A DNA stretch of 64,000 nucleotides from Lysobacteraceae bacterium (GTDB lineage: Bacteria > Pseudomonadota > Gammaproteobacteria > Xanthomonadales > Ahniellaceae). Position numbers and translations under genes: made by a program. The notes beneath the pieces were generated by a model. That model saw only the letters and a list, made by a program, of their open reading frames with translations. It made no database searches and was not told the origin of the DNA. Shown piece by piece: positions 18,065 through 27,093 of this stretch (its first letter is position 1; each line of letters starts with the position of its first letter). The stretch covers positions 1 through 64,000 of the forward strand of contig JAJTHZ010000056.1 of the NCBI GenBank assembly GCA_021299185.1, given 5' to 3'.

Positions 18065-18176
18065 GGCAAATAGCGAATGGCGAATGGCGAATGGGAAAGC
18101 AGGAACCGCTGCCACGGCGACCATCGGCTCTCCTATTTGCCATTCGCCATTCGCCATTCGCCATTCGCTGATCCCA
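18065..18176. repeat. Inverted pair of GCGAATG-heptamer arrays (element 2)
   Basis: The left arm (18065-18093) is GCAAATA then GCGAATG three times in exact 7-base phase. The right arm (18134-18168) is TATTTGC followed by CATTCGC four times, that is, the same array inverted. The arms are separated by about 40 bases. The element lies between the ATPase gene and its permease gene and would form a long stem in their common transcript. It has the same architecture (heptamer words, inverted pair) as the AGGGCCC elements but a different word. Confidence 0.9.
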
Positions 18177-18219
18177 CATTGACCCGACCCCCCGTCGCCC
18201 GAACCCGACCACGCCGCCG

Positions 18220-20730
18220 ATGACCCCAACCCCGCGCCCCCTCCGCCTCGCCTGGCGCCTGCTCAAGCGCGACCTCGCCTCGGGCGAGGTGCGCGTGCTG
18301 CTGGCCGCACTCCTGCTGGCGGTGACCGCGGTCACCACGGTCGGCTTCATCACCGATCGCGCCGAGCGCGCGCTGGGCATCGAGGCCAACCGCCTGCTCG
18401 GCGGCGATGCGGTGCTGCGCGGCGATGCGCCGATCGGCGAAGCCGCGCGCCAGCGCGCCGCCGCACCCGGCCTGCGCGCCACCGAAACCTGGTCGTTCAA
18501 CTCGATGGCGCGGGTCGGCGCCAACCTGAAGCTGGCCGACATCCGCGCGCTGGGCGAGGGCTTTCCGCTGCGCGGCAGCTTCACCCTCGCCGACCGCGAA
18601 GGCGGCGAAGGCCGGATCGCCGACGGCGTGCCCGCGCCGGGCACGGTGTGGATCTCGCGCGCCGGCGCGCAGGCGCTGGGCGCTTCGGTGGGCGACGCGG
18701 TGAACCTCGGCACGCGCGAGTTCCGCCTCGCCGCGCTGGTGCTGCAGGAGCCCGATGCGGCGCTGGACTACTTCAACACCGCGCCGAAGGTGTTCCTGAA
18801 CCTCGCCGACGTGGCCTCCACCGGCCTGGTGCAGGAAGGCAGCCGCGTCGGCTACCGCCTCGTGGTGGCGGGCGAGGCGGCGGCGGTGGAAGGCTTCGTG
18901 CGCGCCACCCGCGCCGACCTCGGCCGCGGCCAGCGGCTGGAGACGATCGACGACGCGCGGCCCGAGATCCGCAACGCGCTGTCGCGCGCGGACCGCTTCC
19001 TCGGGCTCGCCGCGCTGGTCAGCGTGGTGCTGGCGGCGGTGGCGGTGGCGATGGCCGCGCGCCGCCACACGCGGCGCCACCTCGACGGCTGCGCGGTGAT
19101 GCGCTGCCTCGGCGCCAGCCAGCGCACGATCGCCACCGTGTACATCGGCGAACTGGCGTGGCTCGGCCTGTTCGCCGGCCTCGGCGGGGTCGCGATCGCG
19201 CTCGCGCTGCAGGCGCTGGTGGCCGGCGTGCTGGGCCGGGTGCTCGGCCTCGACATCCCGCCGCCAGGCCTGCTGCCGGCGCTGCAGGGCCTCGGTGTCG
19301 GCTTCACGGTGCTGATCGCCTTCGCGGTGCCGCCGGTGCTGGCGCTGCGCCAGGTGCCCGCGCTGCGCGTGCTGCGCCGCGATGCCGGCGCGCCCGAGGC
19401 CAGCGCGTGGCTCGCGGGCGCCGCCGGGATCGGCGGGCTCGCCGCGCTGGTGTGGTGGAAGGCGGGCTCCGCGCAGCTCGGCACGGTGGTGCTCGGCGGC
19501 ATCCTCGGCACGCTGGCGGCGCTGGCGCTGCTCGCGCTCGGCCTCGTGTTCGGCGTGCGCGCGCTGCGTTCGCGCCTGCGCGGCGCGTGGCGCTATGGAC
19601 TGGCCAACGTCAGCCGCCGCGCCGGCTCCTCGGTGGCGCAGATCAGCGCGCTCGGCCTCGGCCTGATGGCGATCCTGCTGCTGACCCTGGTGCGCACCGA
19701 CCTGCTCGCCCGCTGGCAGGCCGAACTGCCGGCCGATGCACCCAACCGCTTCGTGATCAACGTGCAGCCCGAGCAGGTCGCCCCGGTGCGGGACTTCCTG
19801 CGCGAAGCGGGCGTGCGCAACCCCGAACTGTGGCCGATGGTGCGCGGCCGCCTGACCGCGGTGAACGGCGAGGCCGTCACCGGCGCCAGTTACGCCGAGC
19901 GCGGCGGCCGCGCGCGGCGCCTCGCCGAGCGCGAGTTCAACCTCAGCCAGGCGGCCTCGTTCGGCAGCGACAACACGCTGGTGGAGGGCCGCTGGTTCAC
20001 GGAGGGCGCGACGACGCCCGAGGTCAGCGTGGAAGTCGATTTTGCGCGGGAACTGGGCTGGAAGATCGGCGACCGCGTGCGCTTCGACATCGCCGGCCGG
20101 CCGTGGGAGGCCACAATCGTCGGCCTGCGCAAGGTCGACTGGGAGAGTTTCCGCCCGAACTTCTTCGTGGTCGGCTCGCCGGGTTCGCTCGACGGCTATC
20201 CGATGAGCCACATCACCTCGGTGCACGTGCCGGCCGGCAATGCGAACGCGACCAACGAACTGGTGATGCGCTTCCCCAACCTGAGCGTGATCGACATCGA
20301 AGCCGTGCTGAACCAGGTGCGCTCGACCGCGGACCAGGTCTCGAAGGCGGTGGAGTACGTGTTCTACTTCACCCTCGCGGCGGGGCTGCTGGTGCTGATC
20401 GCCGCGGTCACCGCGACCCAGGACGAGCGTCTGCTGGAAGGCGGCGTGATGCGCGTGCTCGGCGCCAACCGGCGCCAGTTGCGGCTCGCGCAACTGACCG
20501 AGTTCGCGGCGATCGGCCTGCTCGCCGGCCTGGTGGCGGCGATCGCGGCCACCCTGCTCTCGGGCGCGATCGCGACCCAGGTGTTCGACCTGCCGTGGAC
20601 GCCGGACTGGCGCCTGCCGGCGATCGGCGGCGCGCTCGGCATGCTGGCCGTCGCGGTGACCGGTATGCTGGCCACCCGCCGCGTGGTCGCCACGCCGCCG
20701 GCGCAGACCCTGCGCGCGATCGCCGGCTGA
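18220..20730 (+). CDS. ybbP: FtsX-like ABC permease, YbbP type
   Basis: An 836-residue permease. An N-terminal membrane segment (about 20-45) is followed by a large periplasmic domain, three segments near 265-370, further hydrophobic segments (about 395-450 and 480-500), a second periplasmic domain, and a final FtsX block (about 705-830, EYVFYFTLAAGLLVLIAAVTATQDERLLEGGVMR then TPAQTLRAIAG-type end). The duplicated FtsX layout is that of YbbP. It works with the upstream ATPase, presumably in mechanotransmission or export of an envelope substrate. ATG 18220 begins 44 bases after the repeat element. Confidence 0.9.
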   Translation: MTPTPRPLRLAWRLLKRDLASGEVRVLLAALLLAVTAVTTVGFITDRAERALGIEANRLLGGDAVLRGDAPIGEAARQRAAAPGLRATETWSFNSMARVGANLKLADIRALGEGFPLRGSFTLADREGGEGRIADGVPAPGTVWISRAGAQALGASVGDAVNLGTREFRLAALVLQEPDAALDYFNTAPKVFLNLADVASTGLVQEGSRVGYRLVVAGEAAAVEGFVRATRADLGRGQRLETIDDARPEIRNALSRADRFLGLAALVSVVLAAVAVAMAARRHTRRHLDGCAVMRCLGASQRTIATVYIGELAWLGLFAGLGGVAIALALQALVAGVLGRVLGLDIPPPGLLPALQGLGVGFTVLIAFAVPPVLALRQVPALRVLRRDAGAPEASAWLAGAAGIGGLAALVWWKAGSAQLGTVVLGGILGTLAALALLALGLVFGVRALRSRLRGAWRYGLANVSRRAGSSVAQISALGLGLMAILLLTLVRTDLLARWQAELPADAPNRFVINVQPEQVAPVRDFLREAGVRNPELWPMVRGRLTAVNGEAVTGASYAERGGRARRLAEREFNLSQAASFGSDNTLVEGRWFTEGATTPEVSVEVDFARELGWKIGDRVRFDIAGRPWEATIVGLRKVDWESFRPNFFVVGSPGSLDGYPMSHITSVHVPAGNANATNELVMRFPNLSVIDIEAVLNQVRSTADQVSKAVEYVFYFTLAAGLLVLIAAVTATQDERLLEGGVMRVLGANRRQLRLAQLTEFAAIGLLAGLVAAIAATLLSGAIATQVFDLPWTPDWRLPAIGGALGMLAVAVTGMLATRRVVATPPAQTLRAIAG

Positions 20731-20876
20731 TCCGGCCGGCCGGCGGAAGCGCCGGAAATGCCGACCAGCGTGGTCGGTGCGCGCGCACGTTCGTGCGAGA
20801 CTCGCCGCCGTCCCGGGCGATCCAGGCCGCACTCGCGCGCCGGCGCGCTCCCCCGGGCGGAGCGGAGAGGTGGGGC

Positions 20877-21242
20877 ATGATGCGCTGGGTGATGGTCGCG
20901 GTCGCGATGCTGGGCTTCGCGCTCGCTTTCGGCACGTCGTCGGTCGGCATGCTGGCGTTCGGCCTGCTGCTCGGCTGCGTCGGCCTGGTCGGCGCGTTCA
21001 TCGCCTTCGCCGCCGCACGCGTGGAGTCGGTCTCGCAGGCCCAGTCCACGCGCGAGCTGTCGATGATCATCGAGGCGCGCAAGCAGAAGGCGCGGCGCGG
21101 CGATGCCGCCGATTCGTCGCCAACCGCCCACCTGGCCGTGGCCAGCGGCGACGGCGGTCCGCGCGGCAAGCCCGGCGCCGATGGCGATCGCTCGCCGGAC
21201 GGCAACACCGATGGCGGGGATGGTGGCGGTGGCGGCGACTGA
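20877..21242 (+). CDS. Small two-segment membrane protein with Gly/Asp-rich tail
   Basis: About 121 residues. Two close membrane segments (about 3-20 and 24-46, VMVAVAMLGFALAFG and GMLAFGLLLGCVGLVGAFIAF) are followed by a short helical stretch (RELSMIIEARKQKARRG) and a low-complexity Gly/Asp/Ser tail ending GGDGGGGGD. GGAGAGG lies just before the double ATG at 20877/20880, supporting a real gene. I do not recognise a named family. It is probably an inner-membrane protein with the tail in the cytoplasm. Confidence 0.6.
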   Translation: MMRWVMVAVAMLGFALAFGTSSVGMLAFGLLLGCVGLVGAFIAFAAARVESVSQAQSTRELSMIIEARKQKARRGDAADSSPTAHLAVASGDGGPRGKPGADGDRSPDGNTDGGDGGGGGD

Positions 21243-21304
21243 GCCGGCCGCGGCGCCCCGGCCGCGACGCCGGCTCCGTTCGTGCGCCGTGCGCCTGCCC
21301 GGGT

Positions 21305-21598
21305 TCACGCGCTGGTGGTGTTGGCCGTGGTCGGCAGCCAGCCCTGGGTGAAGGCGAGCACGTAGAGCGCGAAGCGCAGCAGCAACAGCAGCGCGAACGC
21401 CCACCAGCCGACGTGGGCGTCGGGGATGAAGCGCGGCAGCAACGCGCGCGTGGGCACCAGCACCGGCGCCAGCACGCGGGTGAAGAAGCGATAGACGAAG
21501 TTCCCCTGCACGTTGCCGCCGGCGATCAGCCACAGCACGGCGCGGCCGACCAGGGTCCACATGAACAGCGCGATCACGAAGTTCAGGAAGGCGTACAT
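21305..21598 (-). CDS. Small hydrophobic membrane protein
   Basis: A 97-residue protein with two to three membrane segments (AFLNFVIALFMWTLVGRAVLWLIA, the RVLAPVLVPTRALLP segment and WWAFALLLLLRFALYVLAFT). The order of hydrophobic helix, amphipathic Pro/Arg stretch and second helix is reminiscent of YggT-like proteins, but I cannot confirm the family. It lies downstream of the acetate-type symporter on the same strand, behind a strong hairpin terminator, so it is probably transcribed separately. Confidence 0.6.
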   Translation of the reverse strand: MYAFLNFVIALFMWTLVGRAVLWLIAGGNVQGNFVYRFFTRVLAPVLVPTRALLPRFIPDAHVGWWAFALLLLLRFALYVLAFTQGWLPTTANTTSA

Positions 21599-21625
21599 GG
21601 GGCGACGCTAGCGCAACCGTCGATG

Positions 21626-21661
21626 CCGGAAAAGCGGACGCCGGGCGAAAGCCCGGCGTCC
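21626..21661 (-). terminator. Intrinsic terminator of the DUF4212/symporter operon
   Basis: On the minus strand GGACGCCGGGC pairs perfectly with GCCCGGCGTCC (21636-21661) around a four-base loop, followed by GCTTTTCC. It lies about 50 bases after the symporter stop codon at 21714. Confidence 0.75.
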
Positions 21662-21713
21662 GTGGTGCACAGGGGCCGGCCGCCGGGGCGGCGGCTGGCC
21701 GTGGGGAGCCCGC

Positions 21714-23564
21714 TCAGGCCTTCGACAGCCGCGGGTAACGCAGGTTTTCCACCATCGCCTTGATGTCGGGCGAGGTGTCCTTGGTCAGCAGCGAGACCAC
21801 GATCATCGTGAGCAGGCCGGCCGGCATGCCGAAGATGCCGGCGCTGATCGCGTTGATGCCGAACCAGCGGCCGTCGACGCCCGGATTGGCCGGGTTCGGC
21901 GCCGGATCGGGGAAGAACGACACGCCGAACAGGCCGTTGAAGTTCCAGCCCACGCCGCCGATGTAGTAACCCGCCAGCAGGAAGCCGACCAGCATGCCGG
22001 CGATCGCGCCGGCCTTGTTGGCACGCTTCCAGAACACGCCCAGCACCAGCGCCGGGAAGAACGCCGAGGCCGCCAGCGAGAAGGCCTGTCCGACCAGCTG
22101 CAGGATCGTGGCCGGCGCGTGGATCGTGGCGTACGCCGCGATCGCGGCGATCACGACCAGCAGGACGCGGGCGATGGTCAGGCGCTGCACGACCGAGGCG
22201 TTCGGGTTGACCACCTTGGTGTAGAAGTCGTGCGATAGCGCGTTGGACATCGTCAGCAGCAGGCCGTCGGCGGTGGACAGCGCGGCCGCGAGGCCACCGG
22301 CGGCCACCAGGCCCGAGATCACGTACGGCAGGCCGGCGATTTCCGGCGTCGCGAGCACGATCGCATCGCCGTGCAGCCACAGTTCCTTCAACTGCACGAT
22401 GCCGTCGCCGTTGCCGGCCGCGGTGCAGCCCTTGATGGTGGTGGCCGCATCGACCGCGTCGCACACCGCGACCACGCCGATCTTGCCCCAGTAGGCGACC
22501 CACTGCGGCAACTGGTCCAGGCCCTTGCCGATGACGTCGGTATACACCGCGTACTTGGCGAACACCGCATACGCCGGCGCGGTGAAGTAGAGCAGGAAGA
22601 TGAACAGCAGCGCCCAGCCGACCGAGGTGCGGGCTTCCTTCACCGATGGCACGGTGTAGAAGCGCATCAGCACGTGCGGCAGTCCGGCGGTGCCGACCAT
22701 CAGGCAGAAGGTCAGGGCGAGGAAGTTGGCCATGTCGGTGCGCGCGAACGGCACCACGTGGCCGGCCGCCACTCCGAACTGCTGCTCCAGCTCGCCGATC
22801 TTCTCCAGCACGCCGCCGTAGGCGAACTGCGGGAGGGGATTGCCGGTGACCTTGATCGACAGCCAGACCACCGGGATCAGGTAGGCGATGATCAGCACGA
22901 TGTACTGCGCCACCTGGGTCCAGGTCACCGCGCGCATGCCGCCGAGCATCGAGCACACCAGCACGCCACCGAGTGCCGCGATGATGCCCCACATCATCTC
23001 GATGCCGAGGAAGCGGCTCATGATCAGGCCGGCGCCCGACAGCTGCGCCATCAGGTACACGAACGACACCACGATCGCGCACACCACGCCGATCAGGCGG
23101 ATGGTGTTGCCGCCGTAGCGCGCGCCGAGGAAGTCCGGGATCGTGTACTGGCCGAACTTGCGCAGGTAGGGCGCGATCAGCAGCGCCACCAGCACGTAGC
23201 CGCCGGTCCAGCCCATGATGAAGGCCAGCCCGTCGTAGCCCTGCACGTACAGCGTGCCGGCCATGCCGATGAAGGACGCCGCGCTCATCCAGTCGGACGC
23301 GGTCGCCATGCCGTTGAACACGGCCGGCACGCGGCGGCCCGCGACGTAGTACTCGTCGGAGCTCGCCGTGCGGCTCATCACGCCGATCAGCGCGTACAGG
23401 CCGATCGTGGCCGCGAGGAACACGTAGCCGATCGTCTTGTCGGACAGGTTGAAGAAGTGCTCGGCGAGGGCGAGCACGACCAGGAAGGCGAGGAAGCCTC
23501 CCGTGTACATGCCGTAGATCCTCGGAAGGCGGGAAACGAAGTCACCACCGGCTGCAGCGGCCAT
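21714..23564 (-). CDS. Sodium:solute symporter, VC_2705 subfamily (acetate-type)
   Basis: A 616-residue SSS (SLC5) transporter with about 13 membrane segments. SSS features are the SDEYYVAGRRVPAVFNGMATASDWMSAASFIG segment near the N-terminus, GGMRAVTWTQVAQYI, and MVGTAGLPHVLMRFYTVP. It resembles the VC_2705 subfamily, whose genes sit next to DUF4212 proteins and acetate regulators. The likely substrate is acetate or another short monocarboxylate taken up with Na+. A roughly 70-residue extramembrane insert lies between two segments (about 365-405, DQLPQWVAYWG...). It is cotranscribed with the DUF4212 gene, three bases after its stop. Confidence 0.88.
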   Translation of the reverse strand: MAAAAGGDFVSRLPRIYGMYTGGFLAFLVVLALAEHFFNLSDKTIGYVFLAATIGLYALIGVMSRTASSDEYYVAGRRVPAVFNGMATASDWMSAASFIGMAGTLYVQGYDGLAFIMGWTGGYVLVALLIAPYLRKFGQYTIPDFLGARYGGNTIRLIGVVCAIVVSFVYLMAQLSGAGLIMSRFLGIEMMWGIIAALGGVLVCSMLGGMRAVTWTQVAQYIVLIIAYLIPVVWLSIKVTGNPLPQFAYGGVLEKIGELEQQFGVAAGHVVPFARTDMANFLALTFCLMVGTAGLPHVLMRFYTVPSVKEARTSVGWALLFIFLLYFTAPAYAVFAKYAVYTDVIGKGLDQLPQWVAYWGKIGVVAVCDAVDAATTIKGCTAAGNGDGIVQLKELWLHGDAIVLATPEIAGLPYVISGLVAAGGLAAALSTADGLLLTMSNALSHDFYTKVVNPNASVVQRLTIARVLLVVIAAIAAYATIHAPATILQLVGQAFSLAASAFFPALVLGVFWKRANKAGAIAGMLVGFLLAGYYIGGVGWNFNGLFGVSFFPDPAPNPANPGVDGRWFGINAISAGIFGMPAGLLTMIVVSLLTKDTSPDIKAMVENLRYPRLSKA

Positions 23565-23567
23565 GGG

Positions 23568-23843
23568 TCAGTCCTCCTCCGCCACGCCGAACTCTTTGTC
23601 GAGCCGGTTCATGTAGCGTGCGTAGTAGAAGATGATCCCGAGATAGATCACCAGCGAGCCCTGCGCCCCCATGTAGAAGGCGAACGGGAAGCCGAAGAAC
23701 GAGAACTCGTTCAGCGGTTTCGCGAAGAAGGCCACCACGTAGGTGACCACGAACCAGATCGCGAGCAGTACCGCGGTGACCGTCACGGTCCGCCGCCAGT
23801 ACTCGGCCCGCCGGGCGTCGCCGCCCTCGCTGCCTGTTGCCAT
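23568..23843 (-). CDS. DUF4212 small membrane subunit
   Basis: A 91-residue protein with two membrane segments (VTAVLLAIWFVVTYVVAFF and FYMGAQGSLVIYLGIIFYYARYMNRLDKEFG), the typical DUF4212 layout. DUF4212 genes almost always precede a VC_2705-type symporter, as here, and are thought to be accessory subunits by analogy to DUF485/YjcH with ActP. The ATG at 23843 has GGGAGGAAGG just upstream. An in-frame start 63 bases further up adds an unlikely Cys/His-rich stretch. Confidence 0.88.
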   Translation of the reverse strand: MATGSEGGDARRAEYWRRTVTVTAVLLAIWFVVTYVVAFFAKPLNEFSFFGFPFAFYMGAQGSLVIYLGIIFYYARYMNRLDKEFGVAEED

Positions 23844-24124
23844 GAGCCTTCCTCCCAAGGTGTGTGACGTGCCGTGTGCGGCGCACGACGCATGCCGCAA
23901 CCCCACGGCACCGCGTGTCCCGATGCTGTGCTGCGGCCCGCGGCGCCGCCATTCGACTTTCGACTAGCGCGCGTGGTGCATCGCAGCACGGGCGCCTTCC
24001 GCTCACGCCCGCTTCACGCCTGCTGGCTAAATTGGCGCCGTCGGCGGGCCCCTCTGGCAGCGTGCAACGCGCTGCGATGTCGTCGACCCCAATCTCGACA
24101 CCCAAGGCTCAAAGGGGGCCCGTC
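23844..24124. promoter_or_regulatory. Divergent intergenic region between the DUF4212 and terC genes
   Basis: This 281-base gap must hold promoters for both directions. I see no clear -35/-10 pair, no CRP-type palindrome, and no yybP-ykoY riboswitch signature ahead of terC. Nothing else is recognisable. Confidence 0.35.
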
Positions 24125-25186
24125 ATGGAATTCGTTTCCACGTTCCTGCTTGCCGACTTCATGGGCAAGGCCACCTGGCTGTGGCTGATGTTCATCGGCA
24201 TCGTGATCGCGCTGCTGGTGTTCGACCTCGGCGTGCTCAACCGCAAGGACCACGAGATCGGGGTGCGCGAGTCGCTGTGGCTCAGTGCCGGCTACATCGC
24301 GATCGCGATCGGCTACGGGGCCTGGATCTGGTGGTACATCGGCGCCCAGTCCGGCACCGAATACTTCACCGGCTTCCTGATCGAGAAGTCGCTGGCGATG
24401 GACAACGTGTTCGTCATCGCGCTGATCTTCTCCTACTTCGCGATCCCGCGCCTGTACCAGCACCGCGTGCTGTTCTGGGGCATCCTCGGCGTGATCGTGC
24501 TGCGCGCGATCATGATCGGGCTGGGCGCGACCCTGGTCGAGCAGTTCAACTGGATCCTCTACATCTTCGGCGCGTTCCTGATCATCACCGGCATCAAGAT
24601 GCTGTGGATGGTCGACAACATGCCGGACATCGGCAACAACCCGCTGCTGCGCTTCCTGCGCAAGCGCTTCCGGGTCACCGACGAGGTGCATGGCAACGCC
24701 TTCACCGTGCTCAAGCCCGATCCCGCGACCGGCAGGATGGTGCGCTACGGCACCCCGCTGCTGCTGGCCCTGGTCCTGGTCGAGTTCGCCGACCTGATCT
24801 TCGCGGTCGACTCGGTGCCGGCGATCTTCGCCATCACCCAGGACCCGTTCATCGTCTACACCAGCAACATCTTCGCCATCCTCGGCCTGCGCGCGCTGTA
24901 CTTCGCGCTGGCCGCGATCATCCACCGCTTCAAGTACTTGAAGTACGCGCTGTCGGCGGTGCTGGTGTTCATCGGCCTGAAGATCTTCTACAACCAGATC
25001 TGGGGCAAGATGGACCCGATGATCTCGCTGTCGGTGACCTTCGGCCTGCTGGCAGTCGGCGTGATCGTCTCGCTGTGGAAGACCCGCAACGAACCGGCGC
25101 CGCCGCTGGATGCGCAGCACATCGGCGAAGCGGTGGGCGACCGCCACTTCGTCGGCAAGGGCAAGGCGCCGGGCGGCGGCGCCTGA
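24125..25186 (+). CDS. TerC/Alx-family integral membrane protein
   Basis: A 353-residue TerC-family protein with about nine membrane segments. Family signatures are the acidic motifs in SLAMDNVFVIALIFSYF and LVLVEFADLIFAVDSVPAIFAIT. The family includes Alx, linked to manganese export and homeostasis, and TerC of tellurite-resistance clusters. Length and sequence favour the Alx-like chromosomal group. The C-terminal 40 residues are hydrophilic (EAVGDRHFVGKGKAPGGGA). The ATG at 24125 is preceded by AAAGGGGG. It is followed by the AbgT gene 63 bases later, possibly cotranscribed. Confidence 0.9.
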   Translation: MEFVSTFLLADFMGKATWLWLMFIGIVIALLVFDLGVLNRKDHEIGVRESLWLSAGYIAIAIGYGAWIWWYIGAQSGTEYFTGFLIEKSLAMDNVFVIALIFSYFAIPRLYQHRVLFWGILGVIVLRAIMIGLGATLVEQFNWILYIFGAFLIITGIKMLWMVDNMPDIGNNPLLRFLRKRFRVTDEVHGNAFTVLKPDPATGRMVRYGTPLLLALVLVEFADLIFAVDSVPAIFAITQDPFIVYTSNIFAILGLRALYFALAAIIHRFKYLKYALSAVLVFIGLKIFYNQIWGKMDPMISLSVTFGLLAVGVIVSLWKTRNEPAPPLDAQHIGEAVGDRHFVGKGKAPGGGA

Positions 25187-25249
25187 GTCACGGGCGGGCG
25201 CGGGCGCGGGAGTCCGCGCGGGCGCCCGCCACACACCGGGGGAACGGCG

Positions 25250-27010
25250 ATGGACACCCCACAGTCTCGCCCACGCTCCGCGCTCGACTGGATCGAGTGG
25301 CTGGGCAACAAGCTGCCCGAGCCGGCGATCCTGTTCGCGCTGCTGGCGCTGGTCGTGGTGCTGGTGTCGGCACTGGGCAGCGCGCTCGACTGGCAGGTGC
25401 AGCCGGTGCGGCCGGTGGTGGTCGATGCGCCGGCCGAGACGACCGTCGCGGCGGGCGAGGAGGCGGGCCGGCCGACGCTGGCCCTGGTCGCGTCCGGCGC
25501 GCCGATCGAACCGCGCAGCCTGCTGTCGGCCGACGGCATCTACTGGATGCTGTCTTCGGCGCTGCGCAACTTCACCACCCAGCCCGCGCTGGGGCTGATC
25601 TTCGTCGCCGTGCTGGGCATCGGCATCGCGGAGAAGCTCGGCTTCTTCGCCGCGCTGATGCGCTTCCTCGCCTTCCTCACCCCGCGCCGCTGGCTGACCC
25701 CGATGGTGGTGTTCATCGGCGCCAACTCGGCGGTGGCCAGCGACGCCGGCTACATCATCCTGCCGCCGCTGGCCGCGGCGCTGTTCCTCGCGATGGGGCG
25801 CCACCCGGTGGCGGGCCTGGCGGCGGCGTTCTGCGGCGTGGCGGGCGGCTTCGGCGGCGGCGTGTTCCCGGCCGGCAGCGACGGCGCGCTGGCCGGCTTC
25901 GCGCAGGACGCGGCGCGCATGCTCGACCCGCAGTACACGGTCAACATCCTGCACAACTGGTACTTCAAGGCCGCCTCCGCGCTGCTGGTGACGGCGGTCG
26001 GCTGGTTCGTCACCGACCGCATCGTCGAGCCGCGCCTGCAGCGCACGGCCCCGCGCGACGGCGCCGGCGAGGCGGCGGCCGACATGCGGCTGGATGCGCG
26101 CGAGCGGCGCGCGCTGGGCGGCGCGCTGGCGGCGATGGCCGTGGTCGGCGCGCTGCTGGCGGCGATGATCCTGCTGCCGTCGATGCCCCTGCACGGGCCC
26201 GGCCAGCCGCGCCTGCCCAACGACCGCGTGCTGGCCCACATCCCGGTCGAGGTGGCGCCCGAAGGCAGTCCGATCGAAGCGCCCGCGCACGACGTGCTGG
26301 CGCGCGAGCCGCTGCTGGTGACCGAGACCCCGCAGGCCGGGCGCCTGGTCGAGAACCCGGGCCCGCGCTGGTCGCACGTCATCGTGCCGCTGATCTTCCT
26401 GCTGTTCGCGGTGCCCGGCGTGGTCTACGGCGCGATGACCGGCGCGCTGCGCGGGCAGAAGGACCTCAACGAGGCGCTCAACCACGGCATCCGCACGCTG
26501 GCGCCGGTGCTGGTGATGCTGTTCTTCCTCGCCCAGTTCACCAGCTACTTCGCCTACTCGCACCTCGACCGCATGATGGCCTATGCCGGCGGCGCGCTGC
26601 TGGTGGCCGCCGACCTGCCGGTGGCGGTGCTGCTGGTGGCCTTCGTCGCGGTGGTGATCGGCGGCGACTTCGCGATGAGCGGGCTGATCAGCAAGTTCGG
26701 CGTGCTGGCGCCGATCTTCGTGCCGATGTTCATGCTGGTCGGGATCAGCCCGGAACTGACCACCGCGGCCTATCGCATCGGCGACTCGGTGGTGAACATC
26801 GTCACCCCGCTCAACAACTACCTGCCGATCATCCTCGCGGTGCTGCTGAAGTACCGGCAGGGCGCCGGCATCGGCACCCTGATCGCGCTGATGGTGCCGT
26901 ACTCGCTGGCGCTGGGCGTGGCGTGGACCGCCTTCCTGCTGGGCTGGGTCGCGCTCGACCTGCCGCTCGGTCCGGGCGGCCCGCTGTGGTTCGTGCCGGG
27001 CTCGCCGTGA
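25250..27010 (+). CDS. AbgT-family transporter
   Basis: A 586-residue AbgT-family membrane transporter (p-aminobenzoyl-glutamate and peptide type; some members export sulfonamides). Visible features are LDWIEWLGNKLPEPAILFALL at the start, the GANSAVASDAGYIILPPLAAALF and FGGGVFPAGSDGALAGFAQD motifs in the middle and HLDRMMAYAGGALL towards the end. It is longer than E. coli AbgT because of two extramembrane insertions (about 45-95 and 255-370). The amidohydrolase partners AbgA/AbgB are absent, so a broader substrate range or an export role is possible. A shared two-way terminator follows. Confidence 0.9.
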   Translation: MDTPQSRPRSALDWIEWLGNKLPEPAILFALLALVVVLVSALGSALDWQVQPVRPVVVDAPAETTVAAGEEAGRPTLALVASGAPIEPRSLLSADGIYWMLSSALRNFTTQPALGLIFVAVLGIGIAEKLGFFAALMRFLAFLTPRRWLTPMVVFIGANSAVASDAGYIILPPLAAALFLAMGRHPVAGLAAAFCGVAGGFGGGVFPAGSDGALAGFAQDAARMLDPQYTVNILHNWYFKAASALLVTAVGWFVTDRIVEPRLQRTAPRDGAGEAAADMRLDARERRALGGALAAMAVVGALLAAMILLPSMPLHGPGQPRLPNDRVLAHIPVEVAPEGSPIEAPAHDVLAREPLLVTETPQAGRLVENPGPRWSHVIVPLIFLLFAVPGVVYGAMTGALRGQKDLNEALNHGIRTLAPVLVMLFFLAQFTSYFAYSHLDRMMAYAGGALLVAADLPVAVLLVAFVAVVIGGDFAMSGLISKFGVLAPIFVPMFMLVGISPELTTAAYRIGDSVVNIVTPLNNYLPIILAVLLKYRQGAGIGTLIALMVPYSLALGVAWTAFLLGWVALDLPLGPGGPLWFVPGSP

Positions 27011-27048
27011 GGCACGGCGCCCGCGCGGGCGCCGCCTGAGGACCGCAT

Positions 27049-27082
27049 CCCGCCGCCGGCCGCGCGAGCGGCCGACGGCGGG
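27049..27082. terminator. Bidirectional terminator hairpin between abgT and porin
   Basis: Fifteen-base arms (CCCGCCGCCGGCCGC at 27049-27063 and GCGGCCGACGGCGGG at 27068-27082) pair with one mismatch around a GCGA loop. The hairpin sits between two convergent genes that stop at 27010 and 27094. There is no T-run, so its terminator role is inferred from structure and position. Confidence 0.6.
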
Positions 27083-27093
27083 CGGGGCGTCGA

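Noticed and set aside
18133-20832. Antisense open frame of about 900 codons opposite ybbP
   Set aside because: Low-complexity Arg/His/Gln sequence without any motif; product of GC-rich codon use.
24000-24124. Manganese (yybP-ykoY) riboswitch upstream of terC
   Set aside because: The conserved core sequences of that riboswitch are not visible in the leader.
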